Below, piece by piece: positions 34,499 to 42,821 of a DNA stretch of 64,000 nucleotides. A program made the translations under genes and the position numbers. Under the pieces are notes generated by a model, which made no database searches, was not told the DNA's origin, and saw nothing but the letters and a program-made list of their open reading frames with translations. The stretch's first letter is position 1; each line of letters begins with the position of its first letter. Origin of the DNA: Pseudonocardia sediminis (GTDB lineage: Bacteria > Actinomycetota > Actinomycetes > Mycobacteriales > Pseudonocardiaceae); contig NZ_SHKL01000001.1 in NCBI RefSeq assembly GCF_004217185.1, forward strand, positions 4,958,001-5,022,000. The letters are read 5' to 3'.

Positions 34499-34819
34499 AT
34501 GAGCGATGCACTCGACGAGGCCTGGCAATCGTACCGACGCGCTTGCGATCGTGTCGATCTGCTCCGCTGGGACTCGGCTTTCGACGCCGGCTCCGACCTC
34601 CAGCGCCGCCTGCGCGTCGGCGAACAGCTGGTCGAATTCCGGAAAGCCACGATCAGCACGTCCAACCGGCTGATCGAGCTCGCGGGGCTTCAGCCGAACA
34701 TGGATGCAAGCTGGCTCGACGAGCTACGCGCCCACCACCGCGACTTGAAACAAGGGCTCGCCGACGATCAGCGCCTGGTCGACGAGACGAATCGACGCCT
34801 GCGCTCACACCGCACCTGA
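34499..34819 (+). CDS. Hypothetical helical protein of the integrative element
   Basis: A 106-residue, wholly helical, charged protein (AWQSYRRACDRVDLLRW, LVEFRKATISTSNRLIELAG, then RAHHRDLKQGLADDQRLVDE), with no membrane segment; likely a coiled coil. Family not recognised. No Shine-Dalgarno sequence is evident, but TAAAGT at 34484-34489 lies about 10 bases before the ATG, so a near-leaderless transcript is possible. Confidence 0.55.
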   Translation: MSDALDEAWQSYRRACDRVDLLRWDSAFDAGSDLQRRLRVGEQLVEFRKATISTSNRLIELAGLQPNMDASWLDELRAHHRDLKQGLADDQRLVDETNRRLRSHRT

Positions 34820-34830
34820 CGACACTGTCC

Positions 34831-35418
34831 CTATTCGGAGCGGAGCCGTCGCGGGCCGAAAGACTGGCGGGTACTGAACCTCAACTCGTTGCCCGCCGTC
34901 GGCACCGACGGTGACCGCCCGGCCTGAGGATCTCCCTGACGTCGGCGTCCCGGCCGTGCGTCCCAGGCGCGCTCCTGATCCACGAGATCCTGCATGGTGC
35001 GGCCATGATCAGGCACCGGTCGGCCGGTGCGCTCCAGCTCGGCGAACTGACGCGCGAACTCGTCGATCGCAACGAGCCGTTCCGCCATTGCCTGCTCGAC
35101 TCGTCCACGGTCACCGGGCCGAGTCACCGGCACCGCGGCAAGGGTCATTACGAGATCGCGGTGTACCGGGTCGGCGGCGGCGAGCGCCTGCTGGTGGTAC
35201 CGAACCTGCGCCTGCTTGAGCTCCTCTTGATGGGCACGCTCAGCCGCCTCGGCCTTCAGCGCAGCCTCCGCGTCCCGTTTGGCTCGCTCCTCGTTCCCGG
35301 CGCCGACCCAACAACACACCGCCACGACCAGGATGAGCGGGACGGCGATATACCAGTACTTGATGAAGACGCCGACGACCAGCGCGAAGCCGATCACTCC
35401 CAGACAGCCGCCGCGCAT
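34831..35418 (-). CDS. Hypothetical membrane-anchored coiled-coil protein
   Basis: A 195-residue protein with two hydrophobic segments near the N-terminus (GVIGFALVVGVFIKYWYIAV and PLILVVAVCCWVGAG, residues 5-40). An Ala/Glu/Lys-rich coiled coil (ERAKRDAEAALKAEAAERAH) and a hydrophilic tail follow. The ATG at 35418 is chosen because GGAGG lies 5 bases upstream; a GTG at 35430 overlaps that site. It converges with the preceding gene, 11 bases away. Family not recognised. Confidence 0.6.
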   Translation of the reverse strand: MRGGCLGVIGFALVVGVFIKYWYIAVPLILVVAVCCWVGAGNEERAKRDAEAALKAEAAERAHQEELKQAQVRYHQQALAAADPVHRDLVMTLAAVPVTRPGDRGRVEQAMAERLVAIDEFARQFAELERTGRPVPDHGRTMQDLVDQERAWDARPGRRRQGDPQAGRSPSVPTAGNELRFSTRQSFGPRRLRSE

Positions 35419-35612
35419 CAGGTCCTCCACAGGTTGTCAGAGCCGCACCTACGCCCTTCCATCGTGCTGATGCGCGCGGCGTTAGCCCAGGCGGCCGTCG
35501 AGGGTGACGGATCCACAGAACTGAGGAGCGACGTCTCCGCTTGCTCTCGCGACGCCGTATCGCGAACCTAGATGTTGAACGACAACGATCGACGAGAACG
35601 CCAGGAGCCGAG

Positions 35613-36728
35613 ATGGGCCGTCCCGACCAGCAGCCGCCGCATCGCCCCGAAGAGCCCCGATCGGTCGCCCTGCTCGGGGCCCGGCGAGCGTTGCGCGAAG
35701 CGGAGGGCGAGAACGTCGGGCTTCGGGAACGAGTGGCCGAACTCGAGTCCCTGCTCCGATCGAACGATCAGCGCGCGCATAGGGAGACGGGGGCCCTTCG
35801 TCACCAGGTGGGTCAGCTCCGTCAGGAGAATCTGGGGCTACGGAACCGGGATGCGCTCGCGTACGAGCAGGAGACGGAGAAGGCGGCCGCCCAGCTGGCG
35901 CAGGTCCGCACGACCCTTGCCGGCGCCACGGAGTCCGTGCGGACCGAACACCTGCGGGCCCGTGACGTTGCGGAGCGGAGCCGGTCCGTGCTTGCCGAGG
36001 CCGTCTCCGTCGCTGACCGGATCGTGACGGCGGCGCGCGCGAACGCGATCGAGCGGGAGCGCACTGTCGACGTCGAGCTCGTGGAGCGTCGGGCCAGGAT
36101 CGCCGATCTGGATAAGCAGATCGTCGTCACAGAGGACCTGGCAATGCTGCAGGAGGCCGGCATCTACGAGTTCCGGCACCGGCTCGAGGACGCCGTCGCC
36201 TACAAGTCGCGTCTGGAACAGCTGAAGGACAGATACAAGTCCCTACAGCGCAAAGAGGAGGCCGTGCTGGCCGCGTCCGGCTGAACCGTCAACGGGTCGG
36301 CGTCGGAAGGCAAGCGGATGCTGCGCGACTACACCAAGCTCATGCTGCGCGCCTACAACGCCGAGGCCGACAACTGTGTCTGCACTATGCGCCCGCACCG
36401 TCTGACCGCTTCGATCGACCGGCTCACCAAAGCTCACGACACCATCGCGAAGCTGGGAAGCACGATGCAGATTCGAGTGAGCGAGTCCTATCACCGAGCG
36501 CGGATCGAGGAACTCGAACTCACCGCCGATTATCTCGTGCAGCAGGAACAAGAGAAGGAGCGAGTCCGAGCCGAACGGGAACGCCAGCGCGACGAAGACG
36601 CCGCCCGCAAGGAATTCGAGCGCGAGAAGGCTCGGCTATTGAAGGAGCAGAATCACTGGAAGCTTGTGCAGGAGAAGTGGCGCGCCCAGGGTGCGAGACC
36701 AAGGTCGCCGAGGCAGACGCCAAACTAG
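35613..36728 (+). pseudogene. DUF4041-family gene broken by an in-frame stop and truncated
   Basis: The frame codes for a long coiled coil (residues 15-150) and then the DUF4041 core: DLAMLQEAGIYEFRHRLEDA, VAYKSRLEQLKDRYK, a TGA stop at 36282-36284, then in the same frame TVNGSASEGKRMLRDYTKLM, LRAYNAEADNC and ELTADYL. Family members have tryptophan before TVNGS, so the stop is a probable TGG-to-TGA change. After 36690 a frame change leads to KVAEADAKLDQLG and another stop. The GIY-YIG (T5orf172) nuclease domain expected at the C-terminus is absent. The ATG at 35613 has AGGAG upstream. Confidence 0.8.
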
Positions 36729-37071
36729 ACCAGCTAGGGTGATGGCGGTCTCGCGAGTCGGCGTCCAGTAGAACAGTCAGGATCTCGCGCATGCGAGCAG
36801 CCTACTCATCGCGACCCAGACACCGTAGCTCGGACATTCGGCCGTTCTCTTGAATGCGGCGCGCCGATCTAGGCGTCCAGTCAATGCCGTAATTGAGTCG
36901 ATAGACCCTGAGGCCGGACACTGACAGGAGAACCTCGGACCCGACAAGCCCTCAGGCCGGGGCGATATCGTCGTCACCGCGTAACGCGACGTACGTGGAG
37001 AGCGAGACCAAGACGGATCGCTTCCAGGGCAGCCATCGTGGTTGGCCTGCGACCAGGCTCCGGAGGAAACT
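36729..37071. other. Gap between the DUF4041 relic and the candidate two-gene system
   Basis: These 340 bases have intermediate GC. No intact gene is visible. The first part may be decayed DUF4041 sequence. The last part carries the leader and ribosome-binding site (GGAGGA at 37062) of the next gene. Confidence 0.5.
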
Positions 37072-37854
37072 GTGCCCTTCTTTCGTCGTAAAACTAAGAG
37101 TCCCGAGGCGGCTGAGCTGAGTAAGCCTGCGCCCATCAAGCTGCCGGTCGATTCAAATTCTGCCGCAATGAACACCCTCGCGAAAGAGTTGAACGAGCTT
37201 CTGCCTGACTCTACGATAAGCGGGCTTGCAGCGCGAACCCCATCTCGAGCAACCAGCGTTTCCGACGGTTACGAGCACGAGCGAGGACTCAAGGCCCTCG
37301 ACTGGTTAACTCGAACGTGGTTTACTACCTGGTGCCGCATTATTCCGGAGTCTGGCGACACACTCGCCTCCAAGCTTCGTAGTCTTCCACCTATCCGAGA
37401 CCGTGGCACAGCGTTAGCGGTCGGCAACTTCGTAGGTTTAATGTCCGACACGCCCGAAGAGAACACTAAGTTCATCGAAGCAAATTACGACCGAGATAAA
37501 CTTTACGAAAGAATAGCGCTCGCTGCGGCAGAGAAGGCCTCTTCGGAAGCGTATCTAAAATCCGTTGGCCCCGCGATTGCCGATATTGCCGCGTCGCACG
37601 CAATCGACGAGTTTCGCGCAGCCCGAGCAGACGTTGCGTTAGCGGCGATCTCATCTCTCGCCTTTAGTCATAGCCTCGACGAAGTCTGGCCTTTTATTGT
37701 TAACCACGCTAACCTTCCTGGCGACACCGACGCCAAGACCAAGTCCATTCAGAGCCTCGCGCCACATGCAGCACGCCAGCCCTTTACGCAGATCGTAAGC
37801 ACGCTGCAGACTTCAAGCACTGAGCTATACGCTGACCTTATTGGGATGGAATAG
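37072..37854 (+). CDS. Hypothetical protein, first gene of candidate two-gene island system
   Basis: A 260-residue soluble, mostly helical protein. A basic N-terminus (VPFFRRKTKSPEAAELSKPA) is followed by a helical region (HERGLKALDWLTRTWFTTWC) and repeated alanine-rich helices (LYERIALAAAEKASSEAYLK, RADVALAAISSLAFSHSLDE), suggestive of a TPR- or HEAT-like solenoid. No catalytic motif is seen and I do not recognise the family. The GTG at 37072 follows GGAGGA; a TTG at 37042 is the alternative. Base composition and codon use (TTA, AGA, CTA) differ sharply from the chromosome. The next gene starts 20 bases after its stop, so the two are likely an operon. Confidence 0.75.
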   Translation: MPFFRRKTKSPEAAELSKPAPIKLPVDSNSAAMNTLAKELNELLPDSTISGLAARTPSRATSVSDGYEHERGLKALDWLTRTWFTTWCRIIPESGDTLASKLRSLPPIRDRGTALAVGNFVGLMSDTPEENTKFIEANYDRDKLYERIALAAAEKASSEAYLKSVGPAIADIAASHAIDEFRAARADVALAAISSLAFSHSLDEVWPFIVNHANLPGDTDAKTKSIQSLAPHAARQPFTQIVSTLQTSSTELYADLIGME

Positions 37855-37874
37855 GTACGAGTCAAGGCAACCAG

Positions 37875-39971
37875 GTGCCCCAGCAACAGCCACGTGACCC
37901 CGACCTCCTACTACGGGATATCGTAACGCGTCGTGTTCAGCTTGACCTTAGACGACAAGAACAAGAGGACCTTCTTCAGGAACTAGAAGAAGTAGAGAGC
38001 AATATCCTCACTGAAATCGAGAGCTGCGACATCTCCCATCGATCGATCGATCGAATTCGATCCCTAGGAGTGTCCGTCGAGGACTTTGACGACGTGCTCA
38101 AAGCGGAAATTCGAGATGGACAGTGGAGCTACGTCAAGGCAAGACGTCCTGCAGCACCCTCAGCGCACCTTCAGCTCGCCGTAGATAAACTTCGTCACGC
38201 CTGGATCCGCTCTATCGAACGGGAGCGCTTGAAGACTTTCGCACTCGCGAAAGAAGCACAGGCGCTAGCTGAGGACCTGCAGAGTACGCTTCAGTGTTGG
38301 AACTCTGACTGCTCGTGTCGCACCTTCAACGACGTCGAACAGGGAGGCGTAGATCAAACCAGCGCCAACCAAGGGTGGCTGTGCAACTTCCAACCACGCT
38401 TCCTTATGGAGATCCAGCCTCTAGATGAGGTCGACTTCGTATTGCCATGGCAAGAATCGACTAACCCTAACGTTATCCTACTACCGGAGGCATCAGGATT
38501 CTCAATAGATTGGGCCATCGATGCCGCGCGGGGACTGTTGCTTGATGCAATCGCTCAGTCGCCTCCGGATCTACTTCTCATCAATTGGATTGACACTACG
38601 GCAGTATTCGAGAACCTGGCAGGGTTCTCGGAGTTCGCACGTAAAGCACCCGCCTTCTTTCGATACCAAGCCATGCACACAACCGCAGAGATGAAGAGAG
38701 TCCTCGACGCTATATGGTTAGAAGTCGAAGATGTCTACGATTCATGTATTAGCCATAATTTCAGAGATCTAGCAGACCACAATAAATTCGCGACAAACGC
38801 CGAGGCCTATCGAGTACTGATTGTAACTGGATTCCCGCAGAGATTTGATAAGCGCTCGGCTGAGATTCTTGCTCGGCTTTCGCGTCATGGTCGACGAGCC
38901 GGCCTCTCACTCATCCTGGTCGCCGACCCAGTCGTCGCAAACTCGCTTGCATCGATCAACAGGCTCGGACACATCCATGAACTTCAAGATATTCCAGTCT
39001 CGATAGATTCGCTCCCATCATGGTGGGGCCCTGACACCCTACCTTCCGGACGATTGATTATCGGCGCCAACAATCGTTCGTATACGCCGACACTTGTGGC
39101 GCAGGGCGATGTTACTTACCTCACCATCTGTCGCTTAAAACATCCGGATGACGACGATATTCGTCGAGTTTCTCAGAACTATCTTGACCAGTGCGGCTTG
39201 CCCACCCAAATGGGAGTATCGCCGCGCACGTTGGCGAAACTTCGAGAAGATCCAGTCGCACGTCGTTCCAGTCTGTTGCGCGCGATGCTGCACTGGCTTC
39301 GGCATGAGACCATGTACGGCGGCCGACCGTGCGACTGGGAGGGCTTTATCGGCGCCAGGCATAGCCACTTAGGTGGCCAGAGCTACAGCCGCGGCGAAAT
39401 TCTGCATGGTGCCGAGTACTTATACGATAAGGACTTTATTGAGGCAGCCCCAGAAAGCAATGATCTTCCGGCTGGCACAAGTTGGCCGAGAATTAGCTCC
39501 AAAGGAGTCGACATGGTTGACGGCGGTAGCGTGCAAGACCGGGATGATTTCTCGACTGCGTCTCGACGAGTCAAGAACGAGACCAACTTTAGCGGCCCAG
39601 TGATCATGGGAGATTCGCACAACAGCCACTTCGCGTGGAGTCAATCGGGTTCCGTGTCGCAAGCAAATCCGACCTCGAGCCAAGTCGCGCCCGGATTCGA
39701 AGAAGTCGCTAACGCGGTCAATCAGACTCTCGCGAACCTCAGCCAGATCGGTCTCGCGCCTGACGATGCGAACGACGCCGAGGCGAGCGCTCATGAGATC
39801 CTGGTTGAAGTCGAAAAAGAAGCTCCCGACCGAGGAAGAATCCGCCGAGCTCTCGCGGCGTTAAGAGGTCTCATCATGCCCATCGCGAACCAGGCAGCTC
39901 TTGGCGCCGGCGAAGGCGCCCACGATGCAGCCAAGGCCGCGTTAGATCACCTTCAGGGCCTGGTCTTTTAG
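37875..39971 (+). CDS. Coiled-coil protein with degenerate FtsK-like core; second gene of candidate system
   Basis: A 698-residue soluble protein in three parts. Residues about 10-55 and 105-140 form coiled coils (RRQEQEDLLQELEEVESNIL). Residues about 200-420 resemble an FtsK/HerA-type P-loop core: a strand NVILLPEASGFSIDWA where Walker A should be, a DLLLINWIDT strand, then VLIVTGFPQRF where Walker B should be, and RLSRHGRRAGLSLILVADP, typical of the FtsK sensor strand. Walker A lysine and Walker B acidic residues are missing, so ATP hydrolysis is unlikely. After a GPVIMGDSHNSHF turn, the last 90 residues form a helical domain (APDRGRIRRALAALRGLIMP) of a type I have seen at the ends of actinobacterial conflict proteins. 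Function unknown; defence is inference. Confidence 0.72.
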   Translation: MPQQQPRDPDLLLRDIVTRRVQLDLRRQEQEDLLQELEEVESNILTEIESCDISHRSIDRIRSLGVSVEDFDDVLKAEIRDGQWSYVKARRPAAPSAHLQLAVDKLRHAWIRSIERERLKTFALAKEAQALAEDLQSTLQCWNSDCSCRTFNDVEQGGVDQTSANQGWLCNFQPRFLMEIQPLDEVDFVLPWQESTNPNVILLPEASGFSIDWAIDAARGLLLDAIAQSPPDLLLINWIDTTAVFENLAGFSEFARKAPAFFRYQAMHTTAEMKRVLDAIWLEVEDVYDSCISHNFRDLADHNKFATNAEAYRVLIVTGFPQRFDKRSAEILARLSRHGRRAGLSLILVADPVVANSLASINRLGHIHELQDIPVSIDSLPSWWGPDTLPSGRLIIGANNRSYTPTLVAQGDVTYLTICRLKHPDDDDIRRVSQNYLDQCGLPTQMGVSPRTLAKLREDPVARRSSLLRAMLHWLRHETMYGGRPCDWEGFIGARHSHLGGQSYSRGEILHGAEYLYDKDFIEAAPESNDLPAGTSWPRISSKGVDMVDGGSVQDRDDFSTASRRVKNETNFSGPVIMGDSHNSHFAWSQSGSVSQANPTSSQVAPGFEEVANAVNQTLANLSQIGLAPDDANDAEASAHEILVEVEKEAPDRGRIRRALAALRGLIMPIANQAALGAGEGAHDAAKAALDHLQGLVF

Positions 39972-40100
39972 GTTCGACCTCTCAAGTCGCGCGCGTCGAC
40001 AGCCTAGGACCGGGTCGGATGGCTGCTAGATGGGACACCTACTCTCCCAGATTTAACTTTCGCTATTCAGCGACAACGTCTTCGGGGCGTGGCGGCATTC

Positions 40101-41336
40101 TCAGACCAGTCCGGAGGCCGCTCGTTGGTCCGCTTCGGAGACCCACGCCGTGTAAGTCTTCAAAGTCGTAGTACCGCCACCTCCGTGCCCCAATCGGCCA
40201 GCCACGGTTCGCGGGTCGACGCCAGCAATGATTAACTTAGTCGCCGAGTAGTGACGCAGCTTATGGAGAGTTATCGATTTCCAGCTTTTTAAGCATCCGG
40301 TCGTATCTCTGTGTCACACTGTCCGGGGTCACGATGGTCGCCCCATCTATTGCTCCACCGAACACGTAAGCCGTGTCCTGCAGATCAATCGCCAGCGCCT
40401 CAGCCCTCGCGACGCACCGCCCCTGCCGCTCCCTGAGTACTGTCACGGTCTCGGCATTTAGTGCGATCCGCCGCTGCTGATGCGTCTTTAGGTTTCCCTC
40501 AACCCACCCGTCGGCGCTCTTACGGATCGCGCGCTGCAACCACAGCGTCTCCCGACCAGGCTCGAAGCTGATCCCGACCAACGCACCGCACACAGCTCCT
40601 CACGCCGCACGCCGGACGTCATCGCCAGCCACAAGAGCGCGGCCCAGTCCGGATCGTCCCATGCCTTGTTCATGATCCGGGCGGCCTGCTCGGCACTCGG
40701 CGGTCGCGGGTTGGGCTTCGGCATCGGAGGCGGTTCCGCCTGGCTCAGCGGGTTCGTGCTGACCCACCGCCGGCGGACGGCGCGCTTGTACGCGCCGGAC
40801 AGGATGAAATGGATGTGCCGAATCGTCGTTGCCGAGGGCGGTCGGCACTTATGAGGCCGGCACCGGTGGTGACAGTCATGAGCTTGCGGCGTCCGGTGAT
40901 CGATCGACCCAGAGCCGGAGCAGTGGTGCCGGCATCGGCGAAGCTCGGCGTAGAATGAGTCCAGGATTTCGGGGTCGAGCGCGCCGACCTTCAGCTGGCC
41001 CAGCAACGGCCCGATGTGCTTCTTAACGTGACCGCGGTAGAGCTGCAGCGTGTTCGGCGCTCCGGAGAACTGCTCGAGGTGCTTCTCTAAGAGGTGAGCG
41101 ACGGTCGCTCCGGTTCGCGGGTTTTTCCGATCGGCGATGTCGCGCAACATCCGGTCACGGACGGCCCACGCGCGCTTCTCCGCTTCCGGACCGGCAGGCA
41201 CGATCTCGATCAGGTCGTGCCGACGCTTGGTGATGGGCTCCTGGCCCGCGTAAACGCGGACGCGTAGCGCCCCGCTCGGGAGCAGATCGATGCTGCCCTT
41301 CTGACGCCCCGCGGGCCTGGGCTGAAGACGAGCCAT
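40101..41336 (-). pseudogene. Tyrosine-recombinase integrase with two frameshifts
   Basis: Three frames together give a complete phage-type integrase. From 41336: a SAM-like DNA-binding arm (NTLQLYRGHVKKHIGPLLGQ) and the catalytic arginine block AMTSGVRREELCAVRW. At about 40590 the frame changes by one base to RETLWLQRAIRKSADGW. At about 40262 it changes again to ITLHKLRHYSATKLI (the HxxR box) and GHGGGTTTLKTYTAW (the tyrosine), ending at 40101. All catalytic residues survive, so the damage is two single-base indels, or sequencing errors. It lies 80 bases from the tRNA-Gly attachment site, as expected. Confidence 0.88.
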
Positions 41337-41414
41337 GACACGAACGCTAAGGCCGTTCGTGTCATGAGTCTGTCTGACTCGTTCGCGATCGGCAGCGTTT
41401 CCGCTGGTCAGACG

Positions 41415-41460
41415 GTGGAGCGGGCGACGGGAATCGAACCCGCGTAGCTAGTTTGGAAGA
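41415..41460. repeat. Right attachment repeat inside tRNA-Gly
   Basis: Counterpart of the repeat at 34273. It covers the tRNA-Gly 3' half, so insertion reconstituted a complete tRNA at this end. Confidence 0.88.
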
Positions 41461-41489
41461 CTAGGGCTCTACCATTGAGCTACGCCCGC
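41416..41489 (-). tRNA. tRNA-Gly (anticodon TCC)
   Basis: 74 bases including an encoded CCA. The acceptor stem GCGGGCG pairs with CGCCCGC; the D arm contains AGCTCAATGGTAGAGC; the anticodon stem CTAGT/ACTAG encloses loop CTTCCAA with anticodon TCC; the T arm contains GGTTCGATTCC. It is the integration target of the element to its left. Confidence 0.95.
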
Positions 41490-41651
41490 GTGCTCCGGAT
41501 CTTGCCCGGAAGCCCCATCAGCGTAGCGGACGGGACCGACGGGATCGCACCCCCTTCCTCCGTCGCCGCTCACCGCTGCGACCGGCCCCTTCGGGCGAAC
41601 GAGGCGAACTGCCGGGCGTCGTGACAGTCCGAACGCCTACACTTGGCCCGA

Positions 41652-41728
41652 CGGGGTGTGGCGCAGCTTGGTAGCGCACTCGCTTTGGGAGCGAGGGGCC
41701 GTGGGTTCAAATCCCGCCACCCCGACCA
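41652..41728 (+). tRNA. tRNA-Pro (anticodon TGG)
   Basis: 77 bases including an encoded CCA. The acceptor stem CGGGGTG pairs with CACCCCG; the anticodon stem CTCGC/GCGAG encloses loop TTTGGGA with anticodon TGG; the T loop is GGTTCAAATCC. Confidence 0.95.
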
Positions 41729-41861
41729 CACATGCCCACCGACGGCTACCGCCCTCGGGCATGTCCTCCCGCTGGTCGGCCGTCACGATCGACCGCCGTG
41801 AGCCGGTCGTCCTGGCAGGCGGGAGATCGGGTGGCTCGGCGGGCGGTCCACGGGTCAGCGG

Positions 41862-41945
41862 CACGAGCACCCGGAAGGCGTGGTCGCCGTGATGGCCGAT
41901 CCGGAGGGCAACGAGTTCTGCGTCGTCGCCTGCTCCGGACGCTGA
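41862..41945 (+). pseudogene. C-terminal relic of a VOC/glyoxalase protein
   Basis: 28 codons ending in VVAVMADPEGNEFCVVACSG, the terminal strand of glyoxalase-fold proteins (normally DPEGNEFCVV). No matching upstream part exists between it and the tRNA-Pro gene, so it is a fragment. Confidence 0.6.
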
Positions 41946-41952
41946 GCCCGGT

Positions 41953-42243
41953 TCAGCCGACCCGCTCCTCCAGCCGGACGACGACGGTGTCGCCCGCGCT
42001 CTTGCCCAATGCACGACGCAGGTCGGCGCGGACCGGGAGCTTGTGCGTGCCATCGCCGAGGGCCATGAACGAGCTGCGGAACGGGTGGCCGTCGACGGTC
42101 CCGCGGACCTTCACCAGGCCGCGGGTGCCGAAGTAGCAGGCCGAGCCCGGCATCTGCACGTAGGTCCAGCCGCCCTTGTTCGGGCTCTGCAGCAGGACGG
42201 CGGTGAACTCGGTGTCGAGAGCGGCGGGGGCGATCGTCGTCAT
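41953..42243 (-). CDS. DUF1905-domain protein
   Basis: A 96-residue small beta-barrel protein: FTAVLLQSPNKGGWTYVQMP, then FGTRGLVKVRGTVDGHPFRS, then LPVRADLRRALGKSAGDTV. This is the DUF1905 pattern, often fused to or next to YdeI-type proteins. Cytoplasmic; function unknown. The ATG at 42243 follows GGAAGG. The VOC gene lies upstream in the same direction, 31 bases away, and the two may be co-transcribed. Confidence 0.82.
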   Translation of the reverse strand: MTTIAPAALDTEFTAVLLQSPNKGGWTYVQMPGSACYFGTRGLVKVRGTVDGHPFRSSFMALGDGTHKLPVRADLRRALGKSAGDTVVVRLEERVG

Positions 42244-42274
42244 GACGGTCCTTCCGGTGTAGGAGTGGGGTGAC

Positions 42275-42655
42275 TCAGGAGTCCTGGACGATCTCCAGGC
42301 CGTTGCCGTCGACGTCGCGGAAGGCGAACATCGGCGGGACACCCGGCCAGTTCAGGAGCTCGCCGACGTCGACGCCGGCGGTGGTGAGGTCGGCGTGCAG
42401 GGCGGCCGCGTCGGCGGTGGTGAACCGGATGCCGCTCTCGCCGCCGGCCGGGAGGCCGTCGCGGGCCTGCACGAGCGCGACGCTCACCGGGGCGCCGGGC
42501 GGGGCGACCTCGATCCAGCGCGAGCCCAGCTGCGGCAGCGGGGTGTCCATGCGCGTCTCGAAGCCGAGCGTGCCCGTGTAGAACGCCAAAGCCTCGTCCT
42601 GGTCGGTCACCGGGACGCCGATCGTGTGGATCCCGTGGATCTGTCCTGCGCTCAT
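42275..42655 (-). CDS. VOC-family (glyoxalase-like) protein
   Basis: A 126-residue protein with the paired beta-alpha-beta-beta-beta units of the vicinal oxygen chelate fold: IHTIGVPVTDQDEALAFYTG at the start and FAFRDVDGNGLEIVQDS at the end, which supplies the terminal glutamate ligand. Such proteins act in glyoxal detoxification, antibiotic resistance or ring cleavage; which one is not evident. Its first codon follows AAGGAG. Confidence 0.83.
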   Translation of the reverse strand: MSAGQIHGIHTIGVPVTDQDEALAFYTGTLGFETRMDTPLPQLGSRWIEVAPPGAPVSVALVQARDGLPAGGESGIRFTTADAAALHADLTTAGVDVGELLNWPGVPPMFAFRDVDGNGLEIVQDS

Positions 42656-42821
42656 GGTGGGCTCCTTCTCGACGAGGTCAACGGTGCAGACCGGGACCGT
42701 CCCGGAAAGTCATCGGTGCGGCCCGGCGGATCGTGACAGGGCGCTGGCCCACCGGGGCCCGGACGGGCACGCGGGGCCCCGGCGGTGATCGCTACGGTCT
42801 CCTCGGCGACAGGGAGGTCCC

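Larger units (their letters stand above)
34273..41460. mobile_element. Integrative element in tRNA-Gly(TCC), immobilised
   Basis: A 7.2-kb element bounded by a direct repeat of the tRNA-Gly 3' half, with a tyrosine integrase beside the intact tRNA. Codon use and base composition differ from both flanks, most strongly at 37072-39971 (a 60-base sample at 37081-37140 contains 33 G/C, against the much higher level outside). Cargo is two small hypothetical genes, a broken DUF4041 gene and a two-gene operon. The integrase is frameshifted twice, so excision would need a helper. Confidence 0.85.

Noticed and set aside
36777..37175. A 132-codon minus-strand frame in the island
   Set aside because: It overlaps the start of the well-supported gene at 37072 and has no recognisable features.
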